A stretch of 64,000 nt of DNA, taken from Streptomyces sp. NBRC 110028 (GTDB lineage Bacteria; Actinomycetota; Actinomycetes; Streptomycetales; Streptomycetaceae). How positions within the stretch are numbered: the stretch's first letter is position 1; each line of letters opens with the position of its first letter. Below are positions 57,739 through 64,000 of this stretch, piece by piece. The translations under genes were made by a program, and so were the position numbers. The notes under the pieces are model-generated. The model saw only the letters and a program-made list of their open reading frames with translations. It did not search any database and had not been told where the DNA came from. The stretch spans positions 651,614 through 715,613 of the forward strand of contig NZ_BBUZ01000025.1 in assembly GCF_001417735.1 (NCBI RefSeq), in the 5' to 3' direction.

Positions 57739-58917
57739 CTACGGGAGCGCCAGCATCCGCTCCAGTGCGGCCTTCGCGTGGGCTTCGGTCTCCGCGTCGA
57801 CCTGGATGCGGTTCACGACCTTGCCCGCGACCAGCGACTCCAGGGTCCAGACCAGGTGCGGCAGGTCGATCCGGTTCATGGTCGAGCAGAAGCACACCGT
57901 CTTGTCGAGGAAGACGATCTCCTTGTCCTCCGCGGCGAATCGGTTCGCCAGCCGCCGGACGAGGTTCAGCTCGGTGCCGATGGCCCATTTGCTGCCGGGC
58001 GGCGCGGCCTCGAGGGTCTTGATGATGTATTCGGTCGAGCCGACCAGGTCGGCCGCCGCGACCACCTCGTGCTTGCACTCGGGGTGCACCAGCACATTGA
58101 CGCCCGGTATGCGCTCGCGGACCTCGCGCACGGACTCCAGCGAGAAGCGGCCGTGCACGGAGCAGTGGCCGCGCCACAAGATCATCTTGGCGGCGCGCAG
58201 CTGCTCGGTGGTCAGCCCGCCGCCGGGCTTGTGCGGGTTGTAGACGACGCAGTCGTCCAGCGACATGCCCATGTCCCGCACCGCCGTGTTGCGGCCCAGG
58301 TGCTGATCGGGCAGGAACAGCACTTTCTCCCCCTGCTGGAAGGCCCAGTCCAGGGCGCGGCGCGCGTTGGAGGAGGTGCAGATCGTGCCGCCGTGGCGGC
58401 CGGTGAAGGCCTTGATGTCGGCGGAGGAGTTCATGTACGACACCGGCACCGTCGTCTCCGCGACGCCCGCCTCGGTCAGCACGTCCCAGCACTCGGCGAC
58501 CTGCTCGGCGGTGGCCATGTCGGCCATCGAGCAGCCCGCCGCCAGGTCGGGGAGGACGACCTGCTGGCCGTCGCCGGTCAGGATGTCGGCGGATTCCGCC
58601 ATGAAGTGCACACCGCAGAAGACGATGTACTCGGCGTCCGGCCGGGCGGCCGCGTCCCGGGCGAGCTTGAAGGAGTCACCGGTGACATCGGCGAACTCGA
58701 TGACCTCGTCGCGCTGGTAGTGGTGGCCGAGCACGAAGACCTTGTCGCCGAGCTTCTCCTTGGCCGCGCGGGCCCGGGCCACCAGGTCCGGGTCGGAGGG
58801 CGCGGGGAGGTCGCCGGGGCACTCCACGCCGCGCTCGCTGCGGGGGTCGGCATCACGGCCGAGGAGCAGCAGCGCGAGCGGGGTCGGCTGGACGTCGAGA
58901 GGCTGGGCGGTGGTCAC
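57739..58917 (-). CDS. nadA: Quinolinate synthase
   Basis: 392 residues. An iron-sulfur enzyme that makes quinolinate from iminoaspartate and dihydroxyacetone phosphate in NAD synthesis. The three cluster cysteines lie in EYIVFCGVHFMAES, VHPECKHEV and CFCSTMNRID; the substrate-binding segments VLGHHYQRDEVIEFAD, VSYMNSSADIKAFTG, TICTSSNARRALDWA, NPHKPGGGL and GTELNLVRRL are intact. Several GTG codons fit; 58917 has AGAAGG at a good distance. Two GTCA/TGAC palindromes are found at 58954-58999. Divergent from erpA. nadB and nadC are not in the window. Confidence 0.95.
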   Translation of the reverse strand: MTTAQPLDVQPTPLALLLLGRDADPRSERGVECPGDLPAPSDPDLVARARAAKEKLGDKVFVLGHHYQRDEVIEFADVTGDSFKLARDAAARPDAEYIVFCGVHFMAESADILTGDGQQVVLPDLAAGCSMADMATAEQVAECWDVLTEAGVAETTVPVSYMNSSADIKAFTGRHGGTICTSSNARRALDWAFQQGEKVLFLPDQHLGRNTAVRDMGMSLDDCVVYNPHKPGGGLTTEQLRAAKMILWRGHCSVHGRFSLESVREVRERIPGVNVLVHPECKHEVVAAADLVGSTEYIIKTLEAAPPGSKWAIGTELNLVRRLANRFAAEDKEIVFLDKTVCFCSTMNRIDLPHLVWTLESLVAGKVVNRIQVDAETEAHAKAALERMLALP

Positions 58918-58953
58918 TGCACGCACCCTTCTTTCTTCACTCGGAACCCTAAT

Positions 58954-58999
58954 CGTCAATTTGACGCTATCTATCATAGCTCCTTCATGTCAGATTGAC
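58954..58999. promoter_or_regulatory. Paired palindromes between nadA and erpA
   Basis: CGTCAATTTGACG (58954-58966) is a perfect 13-bp palindrome, and GTCAGATTGAC (58989-58999) repeats its GTCA-N3-TGAC core. Their centres are 34 bp apart, close to three helical turns, and they cover the likely nadA promoter. A NAD-responsive repressor is a plausible binder. Confidence 0.55.
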
Positions 59000-59151
59000 G
59001 ATGGGCATCGCGTCGATGTGACGCATTACGGTCCACCGGTCCCGTGTGCGAGCATGAAGAGCCAGGAACATGCGCTGGGCCCGGAATGAATCCGGGGCGC
59101 CGTTGGTTGATTCCGACGGCAAGCAGTCCGTACGACCCGGGAGAGAAGCAG

Positions 59152-59505
59152 ATGACCGTTCAGGACGAGACCACCGCGAGCGAGGGCATCATCCTGTCCG
59201 ACGCCGCCGCGTCGAAGGTCAAGAGCCTGCTGGAGCAGGAGGGACGCGACGACCTCGCGCTGCGCGTCGCCGTCCAGCCCGGTGGCTGCTCCGGCCTGCG
59301 CTACCAGCTCTTCTTCGACGAGCGCTCGCTCGACGGCGACGTCGTCAAGGACTTCGGCGGCGTCAAGGTCGTGACCGACCGGATGAGCGCCCCGTACCTG
59401 GGCGGTGCCTCGATCGACTTCGTCGACACCATCGAGAAGCAGGGCTTCACGATCGACAACCCCAACGCCACGGGCTCCTGCGCCTGCGGTGACTCCTTCA
59501 GCTGA
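59152..59505 (+). CDS. erpA: A-type iron-sulfur carrier protein ErpA/IscA
   Basis: 117 residues. Three ligand cysteines in the usual order: QPGGCSGLRYQLFFDE (Cys42-region) and the C-terminal GSCACGDSF (two cysteines). The core ILSDAAASKVKSLLEQEG and FVDTIEKQGFTIDNPNAT are as in the family. It carries assembled iron-sulfur clusters to target enzymes; NadA, encoded divergently, is one such enzyme, and LipA is another. The ATG at 59152 follows GGGAGAGAAG. Monocistronic. Confidence 0.95.
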   Translation: MTVQDETTASEGIILSDAAASKVKSLLEQEGRDDLALRVAVQPGGCSGLRYQLFFDERSLDGDVVKDFGGVKVVTDRMSAPYLGGASIDFVDTIEKQGFTIDNPNATGSCACGDSFS

Positions 59506-59592
59506 GGCTCGGCCGGCGGCATACGGAGGCGGCGGGTCCATCCGGACCCGCCGCCTCCGGCGCGTGTGCGGGGTGCTTACCTCTTCCGGGGC

Positions 59593-61023
59593 CTACTTCT
59601 TCCGGGCCGGGACCTTCTCGCCCGTGGCCTTGTCCACGACCTGACGGCCGTCCAGCGGCTTGTCGAGCGTGACCTTCCTCGTCATCTCCTTGGCCATGAG
59701 GATGCACGCCTGGCCCGGATGGGTCGGCTTGCTCTTGATCTCGACCGTGACCCGCTTCGGCGTCTCGTCGGCGGAGGCCGAGTAGGTGTCGCACACCCCG
59801 CCCCAGAAGCGCAGCGTGAGGGTCTTCCCGTCCGCGCTGTACGAGGTGATGTCGTCGGTCTTGGAGCCGCGGCCCGGGGTGCCCGGCTCGCTGTGCTTCC
59901 TGCCCTGGCCCGGGGCGGCCTTCTTCTTGATGAACTCCGGCTTCACGGCCGGGTAGGGGAGGGCGGCCTCGACGCCGTTCGCCCCGGTCGGTTCCGTCGT
60001 GAAGATCCACGACGGCACCAGCGCCTGCCGCCCCTCCACGGAGTGCGCGGCCAGCCCGAAGGTCACCGACTTCACGGTCACCTTCCCGGAGCCGCCCGCG
60101 CCGCTCCCGGGGGCCTTGGCGTTGAGCTTCTTCAGCGCCTGCTCCGCGCTGATCAGCGGATAGCTGTCGCCCTCCTTCGGCGCCGACAGCGCACCGTTCC
60201 CGCCGGCCAGCCGGCCGTCCGCGCCCACCTGGAGACTGGTCGTCCAGCCGTGGGTGGGCAGCTTGTCCAGCACCGGGTCGGCGTTCACCATGCGCACGGC
60301 GCCGTAGCGGCCGCTCGCGTCGAGCTTCGCCTCCGTCAGCCCGAGCGCCTTCAGCACCGGCTCGGCGGCGCGCTCGGCCTTCTCCTCGGACACGGCCTCG
60401 TCGGCCTTGCCGGTCTTGTCGGTCTTCGCGTCACCCTCGCGGTAGGTCGGGCAGCGCTCGTCGGTGGTTTTCGGCCCCGCGCCCGGCGGGTGCACGCAGG
60501 TGTCGCCGCCCGGGGACCCGAAGCGGGAGTACGACCAGCTGCCCGGCCCCTTCTGGCTCACCCGCAGCACCGGGCCCCGGCCGTCCTTCGCGCCCCCGAC
60601 CTTCCAGTCGCCGTGGTCGTCACGGGGGCTGCCGGAGACATCCAGGGCCTTCGCCAGCCGCGCCACATCGGCCTTGGCGACCTTGGCGTCGGTCCGGTAG
60701 ACGGGCGCCTCATCGGGTCCGTCCGGCAGCTTTCCGTCGACCACGTAGCGGCCGCCGCCGTGCGGATCGGGCTCGCCGACCGCGATCCCCTCGTGCCCCG
60801 CCGGGGCGGCGTACGCGTCCAGCGCGAGGGGCTGGGGGGATCCGCCCGCCGAGCCCGGGCCCCGGGCGCCGCCGTTCGCCGCGGTCGAGGCCCAGTAGGC
60901 GCCGCCGCCACCGGCGACCAGCACCGCGGCCGCCACCGATACGACGGCCAGCCGGGAACGCCGACGCGGCCGCGGATGGTCGTCGTCGGGGGTCTGCGGG
61001 GTGTCGGTCTCCTCGGTGCTCAC
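59593..61023 (-). CDS. Membrane-anchored extracytoplasmic protein, function unknown
   Basis: 476 residues, GTG start. A short charged N-terminus (STEETDTPQTPDDDHPRPRRRSR) is followed by one membrane helix (LAVVSVAAAVLVAGGGGAYWA, about 24-44), and the rest should lie outside the cell. Blocks include PVYRTDAKVAKADVARLAKALDVSGSP, TTSLQVGADGRLAGGNGALSAPKEGDSYPLISAEQALKKLNA, VEGRQALVPSWIFTTEPTG and ITSYSADGKTLTLRFWGGVCDTYSASADETPKRVTVEIKSKP. The last pieces (GVCDTYS ... PGQAC) suggest one disulfide. This is a conserved Streptomyces family located beside nadA/erpA; no activity is assigned, though the YxLISAEQALKKLN stretch recalls PepSY-like folds. Confidence 0.8.
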   Translation of the reverse strand: MSTEETDTPQTPDDDHPRPRRRSRLAVVSVAAAVLVAGGGGAYWASTAANGGARGPGSAGGSPQPLALDAYAAPAGHEGIAVGEPDPHGGGRYVVDGKLPDGPDEAPVYRTDAKVAKADVARLAKALDVSGSPRDDHGDWKVGGAKDGRGPVLRVSQKGPGSWSYSRFGSPGGDTCVHPPGAGPKTTDERCPTYREGDAKTDKTGKADEAVSEEKAERAAEPVLKALGLTEAKLDASGRYGAVRMVNADPVLDKLPTHGWTTSLQVGADGRLAGGNGALSAPKEGDSYPLISAEQALKKLNAKAPGSGAGGSGKVTVKSVTFGLAAHSVEGRQALVPSWIFTTEPTGANGVEAALPYPAVKPEFIKKKAAPGQGRKHSEPGTPGRGSKTDDITSYSADGKTLTLRFWGGVCDTYSASADETPKRVTVEIKSKPTHPGQACILMAKEMTRKVTLDKPLDGRQVVDKATGEKVPARKK

Positions 61024-61161
61024 CGTTTCACTCCTTCGGCTCCGCTCACGTTTGTCCGGCGTTGCCCTCGCGAGGGGGTTGCCGATGTGACGGGGTGAAG
61101 GGGCGGCTGGTTCCTTCCGTTCTTTCCGCCGCTTTTCGGCCGCGGTGCTCAGCCGCCGCTC

Positions 61162-61386
61162 TCAGTCGCCGTAGTCGGACATCCCGCCGACCAGATCGGC
61201 GGACGCGGCGGGGACCGTGATCCCGCGGATGCGCGACGGGGACACGGGCGCGGCGGGAGGCGATACGGTGACCACCGGGACCGCCCAGTGCGGCGCCATC
61301 CGCGCCCCGTATCCGCGCAGTTCGGCCAGGGAGTCGGGCTCGATCGCCCCGGCGGCGGCCTGGGCGGGGGTGACGTGCTGCGGCAT
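61162..61386 (-). CDS. 74-residue peptide of unknown function
   Basis: Begins MPQHVTPAQAAAGAIEPDSL, continues AELRGYGARMAPHWAVPVVTVSPPAAPVSPSRIRGI and ends SADLVGGMSDYGD. It has no membrane helix and no signal peptide; it is alanine/proline/valine-rich with a possible leader-like N-terminal helix and a conserved-looking acidic end. The ATG at 61386 follows GGGAGG at about five bases, a good ribosome site, and codon use is normal for the organism, so I think it is a real gene. The family is not recognised. It precedes the membrane-anchored gene on the same strand (138 bp). A RiPP precursor, an adaptor or a small regulator are all possible. Confidence 0.6.
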   Translation of the reverse strand: MPQHVTPAQAAAGAIEPDSLAELRGYGARMAPHWAVPVVTVSPPAAPVSPSRIRGITVPAASADLVGGMSDYGD

Positions 61387-61451
61387 GGGGCCTCCCGGTC
61401 GAAAGGGGCCCGCACGGGCGCACGCCCCCTCATCTCCGCACCGTATGCCCT

Positions 61452-61464
61452 ACTACCGGGTAGT
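61452..61464. promoter_or_regulatory. Palindrome between the 74-residue ORF and the PfkB kinase
   Basis: ACTACCGGGTAGT is a perfect palindrome except for its centre base. It sits in the middle of the 160-bp divergent region (61387-61546) and is a likely operator; no cognate regulator is nearby. Confidence 0.45.
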
Positions 61465-61546
61465 TCCTCCCGTTCGTAAGCGGCCGGGGAAGCCGATAGC
61501 GTGAGGCGTCCGATTTCGCCGCCGCCCCGAAACAGGAGCAGCTCTC

Positions 61547-62521
61547 GTGCGTATCGCCGTCACCGGCTCCATCGCCACCGACCACCTGATGACCTTCCCC
61601 GGACGCTTCGCCGATCAGCTGGTCGCCGACCAGCTGCACACGGTCTCCCTCTCCTTCCTGGTTGACACCCTCGAAGTCCGCCGGGGCGGGGTCGCCCCGA
61701 ACATCTGCTTCGGCATGGGGACGCTCGGGCTGCGCCCGATCCTGGTCGGCGCGGCCGGCGAGGACTTCGCCGAATACCGTGCCTGGCTGGACCGGCACGG
61801 CGTGGACACCCAGTCCGTCCGGATCTCCGGGACGCAGCACACCGCGCGCTTCGTCTGCACCACGGACGACGACCACAACCAGATCGCCTCCTTCTACACC
61901 GGCGCGATGAGCGAGGCCCGCCAGATCGAGCTGCAGCCGGTCGCCGACCGGGTCGGCGGTCTCGACCTGGTGCTCATCGGCGCGGACGACCCGGAGGCGA
62001 TGGTCCGCCACACCGAGGAGTGCCGCTCGCGCGGCATCCCGTTCGCCGCCGACCCCTCGCAGCAGCTCGCCCGCATGGACGGCGAGGACATCCGGGTGCT
62101 GGTGGGCGGCGCGCAGTACCTCTTCACCAACGAGTACGAGGCCGCGCTGATCGAGACCAAGACCGGCTGGACCTCCGAGCAGATCCTCTCCAAGGTCGGC
62201 ACCCGCGTCACCACCCTGGGCGCCCAGGGCGTCCGGATCGAGCGCGAGGGGGAGGAGCCGATCGTCGTCGGCTGCGCGGAGGAGGAGCAGAAGGCCGACC
62301 CGACGGGCGTCGGCGACGCCTTCCGCGCGGGCTTCCTCTCCGGCCTGTCCTGGGACCTCCCGCTGGAGCGCGCCGCCCAGGTGGGCTGCATGCTCGCGAC
62401 GCTCGTCATCGAGACGGTCGGTACGCAGGAGTACGAGCTGCGCCGCGGCCACTTCATGGAGCGCTTCGCCAAGGCCTACGGCCACGAGGCGGCGGCCGAG
62501 ATCAGCGACCACCTGGCCTGA
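61547..62521 (+). CDS. PfkB-family carbohydrate/nucleoside kinase
   Basis: 324 residues, GTG start. The N-terminal RIAVTGSIATDHLMTFPGRF, the GGVAPNICFGMGTLGLRPILVGAAGEDFAEYRAWL (PfkB signature 1) and the C-terminal ADPTGVGDAFRAGFLSGL (signature 2, with the catalytic Asp in GVGD) identify a ribokinase/adenosine-kinase-type enzyme. The pattern is closest to the actinobacterial adenosine-kinase-like group annotated as carbohydrate kinase beside ctaC in Streptomyces. It phosphorylates a sugar or nucleoside with ATP; the exact substrate cannot be read off. The gene follows GGAGCAGCTCTC. Convergent with the desulfurase gene across a stem-loop. Confidence 0.9.
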   Translation: MRIAVTGSIATDHLMTFPGRFADQLVADQLHTVSLSFLVDTLEVRRGGVAPNICFGMGTLGLRPILVGAAGEDFAEYRAWLDRHGVDTQSVRISGTQHTARFVCTTDDDHNQIASFYTGAMSEARQIELQPVADRVGGLDLVLIGADDPEAMVRHTEECRSRGIPFAADPSQQLARMDGEDIRVLVGGAQYLFTNEYEAALIETKTGWTSEQILSKVGTRVTTLGAQGVRIEREGEEPIVVGCAEEEQKADPTGVGDAFRAGFLSGLSWDLPLERAAQVGCMLATLVIETVGTQEYELRRGHFMERFAKAYGHEAAAEISDHLA

Positions 62522-62533
62522 CGGGCACGGCAC

Positions 62534-62578
62534 GCGGCGGCGGGGCTGGGGGAACGTTTCCTCCGGCCCCGCCGCCGC
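62534..62578. terminator. Stem-loop between kinase and desulfurase genes
   Basis: GCGGCGGCGGGGC (62534-62546) is complementary to GCCCCGCCGCCGC (62566-62578), with a 19-base loop, between convergent genes. Confidence 0.75.
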
Positions 62579-62585
62579 ATGCGTC

Positions 62586-63980
62586 TCACGTACGGCGGCG
62601 CACCCGGTACGCCGTGCCGCGCTCGGCGGGGCGCTCGCCCTCGTACGTCTGCCCCCGCATCTCGCACCACGCCGGAATGTCCAGCCGCGCCGCCTCGTCG
62701 TCGGACAGCACGGTCACCACCCCGCCCACCGGCACCTCGCCGATGACCTTGGCCAGTTCGATCACCGGAATCGGGCACCGCTTGCCCAGCGAGTCCACGA
62801 CGAGACCGGCGGCGGGCTCGGCGGCCGGGGCGGCGCCGGCACCCGCCGGGGCGCCCAGGCGCTCGCGCACCCCGGCCACGACCCCCGGCAGCACCTCCAG
62901 GAACCGGTCCACATCCGTCCCCGAGGCGCCACGCGGGAGCGAGACCCGGATATTGCCCTCGGACAGCACCCCCATGGCCCGCAGCACATGGCTGGGGACC
63001 AGCGTGCTCGACGTGCACGACGAACCGGACGAGACCGAGAACTCCGCCCGGTCCAGCTCGTGCAGCAGCGCCTCCCCATCGACATAGAGACACGAGAAGG
63101 TGACCAGATGCGGCAGCCGCCGCTCCGGGTCGCCGACCACCTCCACGTCCGGCACCAGCTCCGGCACCCGGGCCCGGACGCGGTCCACCAGACCCCGCAG
63201 CCGCTCCGCCTCCTCGGCGGCCCCGGCCCGTACGGCGCGCAGCGAGGCGGCGGCCGCGACGATGGCCGGAAGGTTCTCGAAGCCCGGGGCCCGGCCGTAC
63301 TCCCGCTCGTCCACCGGGGCCGGACGGAACCGCGTGCCCTTGCGCACCGCGAGGAACCCGACCCCCGGCGGGCCGCCCCACTTGTGGGCGCTCGCCGTGA
63401 GCAGCGACCACCGGCCCTCCACCGGGCCCCAGCCCAGCGACTGGGCCGCGTCCACCAGCAGCGGCACGCCGTCCGCCGCACAGGCCTCCGCCGCCGCCTC
63501 CACCGGCTGCACCGTGCCGACCTCGTGGTTGGCGGACTGCAGACAGGCCAGCGCGACGCCGTCGGGGGCCTCGCGCAGGGCCGCCGCGTACGCGTCCGGC
63601 GCGACCCGGCCCGTACGGTCCACCGGGACCTCGGTGACCGCGCCCCCGGACGCCTCGTGCGCCGCCGCGGCCCGGAACACCGCGGAGTGCTCCACGGCCG
63701 AGACGATCAGCCGCCGCCCGGCCCGGCGGCGCCCGGCGAGCGCCCCGGCGATGCCGTCGTGCAGGGCACGGGTCCCCGAAGGAGTGAAGGACAGCTCGTC
63801 CGGGCGGCAGCCGACGGCCTCGGCGGCCGTCTCCCGCGCGGCGTCCAGCAGCAGCCGGGCGCGCCGCCCCTCGCGATGGAGCCGGGCCGGGTCGGCCCAC
63901 CCCTCGTCGAGGGCGGCGAGCAGCGCCTGCCGGGCCACGGGATGCAGCGGTGCGGACGAGGCCGCGTCGAAATAGGGCAC
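62586..63980 (-). CDS. Cysteine desulfurase with fused TusA-like domain
   Basis: 464 residues. The first about 375 residues are a NifS/IscS-type class V aminotransferase: PYFDAASSAPLHPVARQAL, FTPSGTRALHDGIAGAL, the pyridoxal-phosphate lysine in SLLTASAHKWGGPPGVGFLAVRK, and the active cysteine in FSVSSGSSCTSSTLVPSHVL. The last about 75 residues are a TusA/SirA domain: GLVVDSLGKRCPIPVIELAKVIGEVPVGGVVTVLSDDEAARLDIPAWCEMRGQ, with the sulfur-carrying cysteine in KRCPIP. The fusion would let sulfur pass from the desulfurase to the carrier in one chain. Known from Streptomyces genomes in this place (downstream of ctaC). Start at the ATG at 63980; the promoter lies outside the window. Confidence 0.92.
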   Translation of the reverse strand: MPYFDAASSAPLHPVARQALLAALDEGWADPARLHREGRRARLLLDAARETAAEAVGCRPDELSFTPSGTRALHDGIAGALAGRRRAGRRLIVSAVEHSAVFRAAAAHEASGGAVTEVPVDRTGRVAPDAYAAALREAPDGVALACLQSANHEVGTVQPVEAAAEACAADGVPLLVDAAQSLGWGPVEGRWSLLTASAHKWGGPPGVGFLAVRKGTRFRPAPVDEREYGRAPGFENLPAIVAAAASLRAVRAGAAEEAERLRGLVDRVRARVPELVPDVEVVGDPERRLPHLVTFSCLYVDGEALLHELDRAEFSVSSGSSCTSSTLVPSHVLRAMGVLSEGNIRVSLPRGASGTDVDRFLEVLPGVVAGVRERLGAPAGAGAAPAAEPAAGLVVDSLGKRCPIPVIELAKVIGEVPVGGVVTVLSDDEAARLDIPAWCEMRGQTYEGERPAERGTAYRVRRRT

Positions 63981-64000
63981 ATGAAGAACGCTAGTGCCGC

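Noticed and set aside
1..64000. tRNA or rRNA genes
   Set aside because: No cloverleaf-like T-loop/anticodon pattern or rRNA-like stretch was noticed; a tRNA search program would be needed to be certain.

Overview
The window is a chromosomal segment of a high-GC actinomycete, almost certainly a Streptomyces. The bases for this are: strong G/C bias at third codon positions in every gene, frequent GTG starts, a GlnR box of the Streptomyces type in front of glnA, and a gene order (glnA, small membrane genes, lipA-lipB, aceE, sucB-lpdA, pepA, cobS-cobT-cobU, pspA, nadA, erpA, sugar kinase, cysteine desulfurase) that resembles the Streptomyces coelicolor core chromosome. No rRNA, tRNA, CRISPR array, prophage or integration site was seen. 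Species cannot be told from the sequence alone.

Left part (1-10 kb): a PAP2-type phosphatase cut by the window edge, the maltose regulator malR and the alpha-glucosidase aglA, a lone 558-residue TnpB-like protein, an unusual membrane-anchored protein with a sigma-factor-like head, and a Tat-exported GH89 alpha-N-acetylglucosaminidase. Two CTTGC-type operator motifs sit upstream of aglA, but no malEFG genes follow; tnpB occupies that place.

10.5-25.9 kb (mostly accessory): a histidine kinase/response regulator pair divergent from an MMPL exporter; a winged-helix regulator; an SPW-repeat membrane protein; a small catabolic locus (DUF2848 protein, MHS-type transporter, carbon-nitrogen hydrolase, GntR regulator) tied together by two TNGTATACNA operators; a divergent oxidoreductase/TetR pair; inorganic pyrophosphatase; an ABC exporter of the type found in lanthipeptide clusters; and an Ig-like gene remnant.

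25.9-49 kb (largely core metabolism): glutamine synthetase I under a complete GlnR box, an RDD protein, a DUF4191 protein, lipoate synthesis (lipA, lipB), a TPR-type HTH regulator followed by a 175-bp MITE, an ArsR regulator whose last codons come from that MITE, a nucleotidyltransferase, a FAD oxidoreductase, a TIGR01777 epimerase, GNAT, DUF4240, SDR and WYL genes, then aceE with its GntR regulator, the lipoylated E2 and the E3 lpdA, and leucyl aminopeptidase. LipA and LipB make the lipoyl groups that the E2 at 43952-45712 carries.

49-64 kb: cobalamin nucleotide-loop assembly (cobU with a fused metallo-beta-lactamase-like head, cobT, cobS), a small conserved protein, a methyltransferase and DUF3043 pair, an envelope-stress operon pspA-pspAA-histidine kinase-response regulator, nadA and erpA (two iron-sulfur genes, divergent), a membrane-anchored lipoprotein-like protein, a 74-residue orphan peptide, a PfkB-family kinase, and a cysteine desulfurase fused to a TusA domain. 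The strongest candidates for something undescribed are the zinc-finger-less TnpB with a hairpin at its 3' end, and the DUF2848/MHS/nitrilase/GntR locus.
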